This document shows, piece by piece, positions 45,684 to 55,659 of a DNA stretch of 64,000 nt. The notes below the pieces were generated by a model. The model saw only the letters and a list, made by a program, of their open reading frames with translations. It was not told where the DNA came from and made no database searches. Source of the DNA: Orychophragmus violaceus (Eukaryota; Streptophyta; Magnoliopsida; Brassicales; Brassicaceae); NCBI GenBank assembly GCA_030180135.1, contig CM058230.1, forward strand, positions 23,644,067 through 23,708,066, given 5' to 3'. The first letter of the stretch is position 1, and each line of letters begins with the position of its first letter. Position numbers and translations under genes: made by a program.

Positions 45684-48290
45684 GGTTTTTCACTTATAGA
45701 TCCCTTTGAGGCTTGGTTTTGTATTAAGTAATTGCTACAATGTACCTGCTTTAAGCAGAGTTGTCTTTCATTTTCTTGTAAGAATTTGAATGTTTTTCAT
45801 TTTGATAAAAGACAAGTTTTGTTCTTTTGATCTTAATGAAATATTTATTGTAGCACCCTATTCATGGAATGGGTTTTATATCTTAAACCAAAGAGTGCCT
45901 AAATGTAACATAAATACCGAAATGGTTTAAATCTGATGAATTAAACCTGATTTTTCTTGGCATAAAGTCTTGGTCACATAGAGTAAGTCGGATTCAGAAA
46001 TCCCATAGTCATGGACTGTTGGGCTCATTTGATAAAAATATCTTATGAGACTTGAATTCTATTTACTAGACCAAAAGGTAAAAGGGCCTATCTTAGCCGA
46101 GCTAGAGAAAAGCCCAAAGGCTTATTGGACCTGGAACATACTCATGTATGTGGCCCAATGAGCAGTAATGCCAGAGAAAATCTCATGTACTTCATTGTCT
46201 CTACTGATTACTTCAGTGAGTGTGACTGTGTTCATTTGATGAGACACAAGTCGGAATTCTTTGACATGGTCGAAAGAGTTCCAGAATGAAGTATAGGATC
46301 TGAATGACAAAAGTATTAAGACTCTGGATTAAAATCACGAGTGAGAATACTTAAGTCATTGATTATGTGATCATCTGAATGAGTGTGAAATCGTTTCACA
46401 GCTCATTTCTCCTGAAAACCTGAAGGTTTTTCTGTGAGAAAGAATCAGATCTTATAAGAAATGATTAAAGATGAGTCACACGAATCTTCCATGATATTAT
46501 TTAAGAATAACGCTCTAAATTATCTAAGTTTACGCTGAAATAGTTCCACCAATATCAGTTGAAAGACACCACGTAAATGTGGATTGGAATCAATCCAAAT
46601 TCGTCTTTACTGAGTATTTGTAGTTGTGCTACTTCGCTGGTTGTCCTAGGGAAACCAATGCTTATTACTTTTACGTCCATTCTGTTTTCTAAGAAGGGAA
46701 GTTAATTTCCAAGAAGAACAGTGGGAGTAAAAGTATAACTCGAAGAAATTCGAGAAATACAGGAGGCTGCTTAACCTGTTGAGGGAGAGCAGCGGAAGGA
46801 TTTACAGATTTCTGTAGAATCTACACCTGTGGATTATGGAGTTCGCAGATATGAATGAATCAGTTACTAATCCGAGAGTGATTTCTCGTCATTAGTTGAA
46901 CCTGATAATCATTGAAATCTGCACCTCTGGAGCCTGAAGTTCGCAGATATGAATGAATCAGTTACTAATCCGAGAGTGATTTCTTGTCATTAGTTGAACC
47001 TGATAATCATTGAAATCTGCACCTATGGAGCCTGAAGTTCGCAGATATGAATGAATCAGTTACTAATCCGAGAGTGATTTCTCGTCATTAGTTGAACCTG
47101 ATAATCATTGAAAGTTCGCATGATCTGATGATCATTGAAAGCGACGAATCTGCGAAATTCAAAGAAGCGAAAGTGAGCCCGGACTCCGAAAATTACATTT
47201 TATGTAAGTTAGCTTCATCGATCCATTCATGGATGGAAGCAAACATATCGGAGTTGGAATCTTCGTTCTGTTGAAGTAGTCAAGGTTTTGACTTGAACAG
47301 GAACGAATTGGAACTGTGCGTTTACTAATAGATTGGTGGGAGCGATATTGCATTTCTCATATTGTATGTCGATGACATACTGATTCTCGGAAAAGACGTC
47401 CCAATGCTGCAGTCGGTTAAGGACTGGCTTGGGAGTTGGTTCTAATGATTGACATGGGTAAAGCCACGTATGTTTTTGGATTTTGGATCTAAAGATAGAG
47501 ATCCGAAAGAGCTGGTAGGACAAAGTCAGGATTCTTATCCCGACAAAGTCCTACACGTTTTCAGCATTCCAAGAAGGGTTTTATGCCAATGTCACATGGC
47601 ATTACGTTAAGCAAGACACAGTGTCCTACGATAACTGCTGAGCTTAAATGCATGGATAAGTTTCCATATGCGTCGGCAATTGGATCTATCATGTATGCCA
47701 TGAAACGTACTTGTTTGATGTTGTTTTAATATTAAGCAAGACAAGTAAAGACCAGTCAAATCCAGCAAAGAATCACTGGATTGCCGTAAAGAATATCCTA
47801 AAGTATTTGAGGAATACTAAGGATAAATTCTAGAGTTACGGAGAAAGTGAGGTGCTACGAGTCGGTAGAGTCTGAAAGGCAAGTTTCCAATAGACAAAGA
47901 TGATTTCCGATCACAGTCCGGTTATATCTTGTGTCTATCTGGCGGTGCAAGGCACTGTTGCTGACTCAATGACTTAAGCTGAACATTTCGCAGCTTGGGA
48001 AGTGGCGAAAGAGGTTGTTTGGAAAGAAGAGTTCGTCACTGAACTTGATGTGATTCCCAGCATAGATGAGACTAGCTGCACATCAGAGGTCCAAACACCT
48101 TGAGGATAGGTATAACCTATTCCGTGAGATAAATGACAGAGATGTTAAGTAGATCAGCAAGTTTCAACGAATGAGAACGTTGCTAATCTATTAACGAAGC
48201 CACTCCTTAGGCCTAAGCACGAGTCGCGGACTGTTGCTGTAGGATAAGTGAAATTAAGATGTAGTCTTAATTTCAGTGGGAGTTATTAAA
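45684..48290 (+). pseudogene. Copia pol remnant (integrase, RT, RNase H)
   Basis: Fragments in several frames follow copia order. The integrase-like stretch CGPMSSNARENLMYFIVSTD is near 46150-46215. An RT YVDD-like region is around 47350-47400. MPMSHGITLSKTQCPT and PYASAIGSIMYAM lie at 47587-47702. The RNase H end has AEHFAAWEVAKEVVWKEEFV near 47978-48040. Many stops and small deletions are present, and the stretch 45700-46080 has no recognisable domain. It includes the 98-bp tandem repeat. Confidence 0.85.
46817..47113 (+). repeat. Three tandem copies of a 98-bp unit
   Basis: GTTCGCAGATATGAATGAAT starts at 46841, 46939 and 47037, exactly 98 bp apart. Units include GAGCCTGAA and TCATTAGTTGAACCTGATAA and differ by few bases. 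They lie within the dead pol. Confidence 0.92.
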
Positions 48291-49109
48291 GGGCTTTATT
48301 TAGTTATTGGATATGTTCTTGAAATAACATTTAAAGATGTTTAATGAAATTATTATTTCAAGATTATTTTAGCTGTGATGAAATAATCGTTCCAAAATGA
48401 TATGAATCATTTTATAGGTCATCGAAGTAAATGACTTGATCTTGAGTCATCGAAGTCATTTAGCTTGATCATGAGACCCTATATTTGATAGATGTTTTAT
48501 ATCATCATGTCCCTAGTCGAAGGTTGTTGAAATTGGAACACCAACAACCGTGTGAGACTGGATTGGTACGTGACTTATGACAAAGTCTCAGTGTGTCATA
48601 GATGCGCGGCATCAAAGTCAGTACATAGGTGTATGTTTGGGAACATACGACCGGACAAGACCCGCTTATAAGAACTCTTCAGGATATTTATATCTGTGTC
48701 ATAAGAGATTCTTACTACGACTATAGAGTATAGTCCTTAGACCTGAGTTCGCATGCATGTGACTGCACATGGACTGATGCACTTTGATCATTGTCTAACG
48801 CTATCGTTCTGCGATAGTTATAAGGACCTTGTTTGGGTACATTATGAAATGAGTAGTTTACAGTGATGGAACAAGATGGAATTTGTCCCTCCAATATAAA
48901 TGGAGTGAATATCTCTAGGCCAATCGGAGATTTGAATACTGGAAAATGCATGGCCATGCTCAAACGGACTGTCCCGAGTCGTTTGGATTGTCAGTATCAA
49001 ATCAGAGTCCGATGAACAAGATTAGGCTTTATAAGGATGACACCAATCTTGCCTTATGACTAATCGAGATATTGTGACAAAAGGATTATGAATACAGAGA
49101 TTCCAGTAC
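48291..49109 (+). mobile_element. Copia 3' non-coding region
   Basis: About 0.8 kb after pol with no ORF of interest, ending at the polypurine tract. Confidence 0.6.
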
Positions 49110-49120
49110 AAGTGGGAGAT
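49110..49120 (+). other. Copia polypurine tract
   Basis: AAGTGGGAGAT directly before the 3' LTR TGTTGG. Confidence 0.85.
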
Positions 49121-49792
49121 TGTTGGAATTGTGTCCAGTAATCTCGGTACTGTCTCTAGAAAGTAAGAGTATGTCAATGATCAGACATAAGTCATATAAT
49201 ACTGGGGGTCATGATGGCTTGCTAGAGTCCGCTCATGATCTATAAGTCTTGGACTTATTGCCTTTATTATATGATCCCATATGGGTCACACGCCTAAGCT
49301 AACAGGAAAATATGTAGGAACGGTTTAGCAGAAGTACGGTAAAAGTGCTAGGCATTTACTGTACTTAGAGAGAATAAAACGGTTTAGGCACTGTGTGTCG
49401 ATCGATACACAAGGGGTATCGGTCGACACAGTGCGCGAATGCCGTCTAGTTAATTGGTGTTTGGGCCAAATGGCCCAAACGGAATGAGACAAGTTTTATA
49501 AGGTAAAACTCGAGTTTCTGAGCAATTAACCCTAATCCCTCAGCCGAAAACTCTCTCTCTCTCTGCGCCGAGCTCCTTGTGGTCTAGCAGCCGTTTTCTG
49601 TGATCGCGTGTGTGAACCTTTGGAGGATTCATCCCTCGGTGTTTCTCTGATCTCAGACATACCATCTTTTTCCGCTGCAAACAGGTATAAGGTGAGATCA
49701 TCATTTGTTTCTATTCTGAGAAGAACCTAGATCGCATGTTTAGGTTGATATGAATCTAAGAATTGAATCAGGATCAACTAAACAATCCTTCA
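49121..49792 (+). mobile_element. Copia 3' LTR
   Basis: 672 bp. Differs from 42367-43038 by GGAATTGTG versus GGAAATGTG near the start and GGAATGAGAC versus GGAATCAGAC in the middle. Confidence 0.95.
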
Positions 49793-49797
49793 ACAAG

Positions 49798-50062
49798 ATC
49801 GAGGTCGGGACGGATGGACGGAGGAAGACAGTTAAGCGTGAAGCACAGTACGGAATACAAGACTGGAAGCAAGAATGGAACGGTTGATGAGATCAGTGGG
49901 ATAGAATGGTATGAGACAGAAGGGTCACCGTAATGTCAGGTGTCAGTGGGATGCAGCAGTGTACGAGTAAGGAAGCGTTGAAAGCAAGTGACGGAGCAAC
50001 TTACAGGAGTTGGAACCAATTCAAAGTCTGGTAGTGACGGAGAATTCGGGGACCGAATTCCT
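49798..50062 (+). mobile_element. 3' internal end of the 17.5-kb element
   Basis: Continues the sequence interrupted at 42366. No coding domain. Confidence 0.75.
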
Positions 50063-50077
50063 GTAAGTGGGGAAGAA
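50063..50077 (+). other. Polypurine tract of the 17.5-kb element
   Basis: GTAAGTGGGGAAGAA immediately before TGTGATACC of the 3' LTR. Confidence 0.85.
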
Positions 50078-53000
50078 TGTGATACCCCGTATCACAAAAT
50101 ATGGTCAACGGGCAGAAGAAAAGTCAACAGGGGCAAAATTGTAATTTTGCCAGACCCAGGGGCAAAATGGTAATTTTGCCAAAATTCGAGACGGAAGACG
50201 AGATGGGCCAAATGTTCTCTTTTTAAACTATAAAGAACATTTACAACACCAGAAGTCGAAGAAACGGAGCAGAAATTCATTTTCCGGCCTATCGGGTGAA
50301 AACCGAGCAAAACCGGGAAAACTTCGGAAAATCTTAACGGGAGCTAGGAAACTCCAAATGGGATGATTCAAGTTGCTAAATTAATCAAAAATCAAGGAGA
50401 ATCAGTTTATTGAAGTCTGAAGATTTATGGGAACCGTCTGGTATTTTCTAAAACAATTATCGGGAAATCGAGCAAACCGAACAAGAATGATTAGAAGGAA
50501 TTAAGAATGGATGAAGGGCTAATGATTGGAGTTTCAGGCTCAAATATATCTCAGATGACAAGTGTAATCTTCCCATCACGCCACCTCTTCTTTCATTGGA
50601 TACAAAAAGATGTGTGGATTCATTGAATCACATGTGGGATTACTTGTCAAAATAAGAAGAATGGAAATGAGTTCATTGAACTCTTATGTTGTTTTTGATC
50701 ATCAACGTGGCATGGGGAGAGAATAAGACTTGCTCTCCAAGTCTGAGAGTTGGCGTGGCAAGTGAAGAAAGGAATGTACATTTGAGCATGTGACAATTAG
50801 GTGTCACAAGATGAGAGGAAGGGAAAGAAAACAATGAATTTACCTTGTATCTCAGCAGGATTTCGTGGCACAAGATGAGGAGAGAGGAGAGACATTTGTC
50901 ATCAATCCACAACACTTGGTTTACTATATAAGGAGGCCTTTGCTCTCCCATTTCACTCACACCAACAAAGAAAAGAAAAAGAGAGGTAAAGAAAGAGAGG
51001 AAGAGAAGAGAAGAAGGAGCGTGAGTGAAGAAGGAGAAGAAGAAGAAGGAGGAGGAGAAGAAGAAGGAGGAGAAAGAAGAATAAGACCGGAGGAGAAGAA
51101 GCCGGAGGAAGAAGCCGGAGAAAGAAGAGAGAGAAAGAAGAGAGAGAAAGGAGAGAGAGAAAGAAGAGAGAGAAGGAGGGAATGAGGAGAGAGAAGATGG
51201 TTTGGTTTAATTTGAGTCGGTTTAGGTTAACCGGTCAACCCGGTCAATGGTTGACTCAAAACCGGTTTAACCTAACCGGTTCAATTGAAGACGGTTCAGT
51301 TGGTTCAGAGTGGTCAACCGGTTTAGCTTGGTCAACGGTCAACCGAGTCAAAGTCAACGCCGTGGTCAACGCCGTGGTCAACGCCGGTCAACGCGTTGAC
51401 TCCGGACGGTTTGTGTGTGCGGTTCGTGTGCGGGTGTTCGTGACGTTTCGGGGTTCGTGTGTTCGGGAGGTTCGGGTTTAGTTCGGGGTCTCGGGAAGCC
51501 GTATCCGCATCCGTGCCGTTCGTTCCGTCAAATCACTGTGAGTCGGCTCAAACACCGTAGTTGCATATAGAACTATAAATGGGAAACCGTAGAGATAGGA
51601 ATGCATACCCGACCGTGTTGAATTGAATTGAATTAAGAATTGATTGATTGAGTTAATGTTAAACCGGCTAGGGTTAAAGAAGCATGTTAGACGTAAATGG
51701 ATTAAACCTGATTGTGTGCCGCTAGGTTGGTAGTATCGTTGCGTGATGCATTCATATAGTCATTGCATGACTAGGGCCATATATGCATATATATATATAT
51801 AAGTAAAGAACGATATTGAATGAACTTATATACGGGAATTAAGACGAGTTAAGGAAGTTAAACCTGAACGAACGTATAGAACATGAGTGGTGTCGGGGTT
51901 TCCCGAGGTTTAATGAATTAAGTAATGAATGATGAGACGTCGGGGAGTTTAGTAAGCTTCTAGCTCTAAACCGACAGATCGAGGAGTTGTTAAAAGATGA
52001 TGAGGATTGGTTAAGAATGAGAAGTGTTGTGATTGGTGAACCGTCTACGGGTTAATAAGCGGTTAACCCAAGGTAGCGGGCGTGAATTGGTTAAAAGACA
52101 TTAGACACCTTAATAGGCCTGTGTGTGTGATTGTGAGTCTATTTCGGTGTTGGGCCGAGTAGACTGTTGATTGCGTGATTGTGTTTGTTGTGTGGTTGTG
52201 GTTGACCTTTCTGTGCAGGCCTTTAGATCGTCTCGGTGTTGGGCCGAGCGATCCTCGTTGTTACTTAACGCGGTCACGGGACCGGTTAAGTTGTGGTGCT
52301 GACTCGGTACGGTGCCGAGTCAGAGCGGTAGTGTGTGTGAGTAGACTTGCGGGATGCGGGGTTGAGTTGATTGTCGATATTGATTGTGATTGATTGCTAG
52401 AGTCCAAGCGAGTCTGCGTGTTTACATTTCTGCACTAGGACTCTAGGGTGCGCTAGATCCCACAAGTCTAGGTGTTTGATTACGTGCTGGTACTTCCATC
52501 CCGATTGGATCCTCGGGAATTGAGAACCTTGACAGCTAGTTCTGACAGGTGCGAACCTATGGAGTGACGTCTGTAGGGTGTAGTCCAGAGAATACGGGCT
52601 CGCGTCCTAGGGCCGGACTGCATGGAAGCTCGGGTTGCCGGGGGTAACCGGAGTCACCGCGTATCGATGGACAGAGAACGGTGTCCTAGTCCTTGTGTGG
52701 ACGGCTAGGAGTCACGTGGGTTTGTTGCCATATCGGTAACGGTGAGAACCCGTGGAAGTTACCAAGATCGTAGGGGCCCAGCGTGTGTGTTTTGGTGTAG
52801 TTGGTAGTGCGCGGTAGATAGATCGAGTCTCAATCGGGGACATGTGCCGCAGTGCTCCCGATTTCCTCTAATCGCCTTCTCTTTCTTTTGGCAATTGATT
52901 GTGTGTGGGCTCGACGCGATGTGGTAGTGCGTGATCGGCTATTTGTGTGTTGATTGTTATTTTGGGGTTTCGGGCGGGAATCTATAGATGATAGATAGAT

Positions 53001-53545
53001 TAGCAGCCTTAGTGGGGAGCCGATTCACTGGGTGATCTTAGATCGCTCATTAGACTCTTTTGTGTTTTTTCAGGTGTAGCAGCGACGGACGCGGGAGGTC
53101 CTCGGTGTAGTGTCGGGATTGCTTGTGGCGGGGTGTTGATTCGATGGTTTTGGATGTTTTATTTCGGTTCGGCTTGTCGCCAATTTTGTATTGAGCTTTG
53201 ATTGTTGTTTGTTGATTGACGAAATGATTTGTAAAAATGACGATTAAACGTTGTACTGAACGTTTGATTACTCAGAAAATAATATGCTTTCCTGATATGG
53301 TGTTTAGTCCGAACCGACACAACTGACGGAAATGGTACAAGGTGTACAACTTGTGATATAGAAGTGAGGATAGCGGAGTCAAGGACGGGTTAGTGCGAGC
53401 CTTTGTCTCAAACCGATCTGTCTCTGGCTTCGTCCTGTGACGAACTTTTCCTATTCGACTTGCTCGGGTTCGATCGGTCATGTTCTTGTTTGATTGTTGA
53501 CCGGTCAGCTCGACGGTCAGCGGAGAATGGGGAAGGGGCGTTACA
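50078..53545 (+). mobile_element. 3' LTR (3,468 bp) of the 17.5-kb element
   Basis: Partner of 36071-39604. Ends GGGGCGTTACA, followed by the GCAAT duplication. The TATA box is at 50925-50933 and the GGTCAAC array at about 51220-51400. Confidence 0.92.
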
Positions 53546-55430
53546 GCAATAAAAGGTAACCACGGAAACTGAGAGCATTGCGGCACATGCTCTCGATTAG
53601 ACTCGATCTATCTATCGCGGCTCTAACACAACTCCACACCAACTGAGATCACTATGCAAAATCGTAACTTCCACGGGAACATTAGTCACCCCCATGGTAA
53701 CTAAAACCTCCCATGACTCTTAGACGTAAACAAAAGTCCTACGACCTAGAATACGTTCTCTGTCCATCGATATGCGGTGACTCGGGCTACCCCTAGATAA
53801 CCTAAGCTTCCATGCAGTCCGGCCCTAGGACGCGACCCCGTATTCTCCGGACTACACACCTACAGACGTCACTCCATAGGTTAACACCTGCCAGAACCAC
53901 TACCGAAGGTACGTGAACTCACCAGGAATTCAACTCCCGAGGATCCAATCGGGCAGGAAGTACCGGAACGCCCTCTCTAGACTTGCAGGATCTAACAAAC
54001 CCTATAGAGTCCTAATAACATTAATGTAAACAAGCAGACTCACTGAGACTTTATCACGCAAGACCGACAAGGTCAAATAGAAACACTATCTCAATCTCCA
54101 TCTACTTCGACAGTCTTATCACCAAACTCCACATCACCCAACCTTATCCGGTTTCCTATCGAATTAGGCATCTATCTAAACTTACACGATCCCATACCAA
54201 GGTAAGTATCAACAACACGGTCTACCCGGCCCAACACCAGAGTATATAAACAACACATGACAATAATCACAACACCGCTCACACAATTATTTAGGTTTCA
54301 ATATTCTTTTAATATTTTCTTAACCTTAACTCATTTAATCTGCTACCTTGGGATAAGTGGCTTACTAATCCCGTACACGGCTTAATACAAATTATATTAT
54401 TAGTTCTTATTCTTAATCTATTTGATCCGCCAGTTTGAGATTCGTAAACTTACTAATCTCCTGATTTCACATTATTCTTTAATTAATTCATTTAACCTGT
54501 TAACCCCGTACTATTAACTAATTAACCCACCCCTTTCTTATATTAGAAGTGTGTTATGTGTTTTAAATCCATATTTTAATTAACTCTTATTTTCCCATAT
54601 ATAGATTTATTTAGTACGTTCTTAAATAATTATATATGCATATATGTCCTTACATGTTGTTCTATATAAATGCATCAATCAACCAATCAACAATCAAAGG
54701 TGCAATCAATCAACTATATATATAAGCTAGCTAGTATGCATTTCTTAATCTAACCATTTAATTAGTCAAATAGATTATTAATAACCCTAACGATTCTAAC
54801 CAATTCAATCAATCGGTTATGCAACCTAAACTACGGTTTATCATTTCGGGTATATATGATCCTAAACTAAATGCACCTTAAAAAGTTTAGCCGACTCACA
54901 GTGCTATATATGATAGAAGGACGGACTGGCGGAAACTCTGAATCCCCGAGACCGAACCAAATCTTCCCCGAACCCTTTCCTGGACCGACCCAACTGAAAC
55001 CGCCTTGACCCGAGTTTAACCGATCTTGAACTTTTCCACTACCGACGAGCCTAACTCCGTCTACCCTGTAAATAAAAAGAGATCCGGTTTCTGGGAAAAA
55101 TAATTACATCGGAAAAATTCATTTTCCGAAGAATACGCGTAGTAATTTTCATTTCCCCATCTTTCTTTTCTTTTATTTTCTTATCTTTATTTATTTCTTT
55201 CTCTCTCTCTCTCTCTCTCTCTCTTCTTTGTTTCTTCTTCTCCTTCTTCTTTGTTTCTTCTTCTCCTTCTCTCTTTCTCTTTTCTTCCTCCCACGCTTCA
55301 CTCTTCTTCTTCTCTTCTTCTCTTCTTTCTCTTGTTCTTTTTGGTGTGTAGAAAATGAACAACCTCAAGCTCCTTAATATATACAAACCAATTGCACAAG
55401 ATCTTGACAGCTGTCATCCTCTCTCATCTT
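53546..55430 (-). mobile_element. Old minus-strand LTR, second half
   Basis: A diverged reverse complement of the intact LTR from about its 39 kb position down to its TATA region. GCGGCACATG...GACTCGATCTATCTA mirrors 38876-38920, AGCCGACTCACAGTG mirrors 37528-37545, and the CT-rich block mirrors the GA-rich tract. Its 5' terminus (GGTATCACA in this orientation) is not found, so it is truncated before the Tat element. With 35415-36070 it makes one LTR-derived piece split by the younger insertion. Confidence 0.8.
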
Positions 55431-55659
55431 AATCAGCCATGCCATTAAACAAAAAATCAGCCAAAGTTCATTGTTTTACTTGCTGAACAAGTCTTCATTA
55501 TAATTTTCTCTTATTTGCCGAGGGTGATTTCTTTTCTTCCCACTTTTGCTTCTTCCTCTACTTTTGCTCTGATCTTTCTTCTGTCACCGGAAAGTTTCTT
55601 CTCCTAAGAAAAGATTTTAGCCCCCCCCCCCTTTTTTATATTCCGGCACACTGTTCTTT
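55431..55659. other. Junction and 5' flank of the Tat accessory gene
   Basis: Pyrimidine-rich sequence with a C11 run (55621-55631) and TTTTTTATATTCC about 25 bp before the ATG, a possible TATA box for the plus-strand gene. The Tat 3' LTR expected on this side is not present. Confidence 0.4.

Larger units (their letters stand above)
42367..49792 (+). mobile_element. Young Ty1/copia element with dead pol (7,426 bp)
   Basis: Complete ends: two 672-bp LTRs (TGTTGG to CCTTCA) differing at only two positions by eye, the ACAAG duplication, a primer-binding site and a polypurine tract. Gag is open. Pol (45684-48250) is recognisable but full of stops and frameshifts. The insertion is therefore recent although the element could not supply its own RT or integrase, so it was probably mobilised in trans. 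Confidence 0.93.
36071..53545 (+). mobile_element. 17.5-kb LTR retrotransposon without pol, split by a copia
   Basis: Two long LTRs (36071-39604 and 50078-53545), both TGTGATACC to GGGGCGTTACA, flanked by GCAAT. A primer-binding site and a polypurine tract are present. Without the nested copia the internal region is only about 3 kb: a zinc-knuckle gag and non-coding sequence, with no protease, RT or integrase. This is the LARD / TR-GAG type of non-autonomous element. LTR length, Met-tRNA primer and zinc knuckles suggest a Ty3/gypsy parent, an inference only. Confidence 0.9.

Noticed and set aside
46817..47113. CRISPR-like direct repeats
   Set aside because: Units are contiguous with no spacers, in a plant retroelement.
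55051..55386. Minus-strand R/E/K-rich ORF
   Set aside because: Same purine tract in the old inverted LTR; no protein domain.
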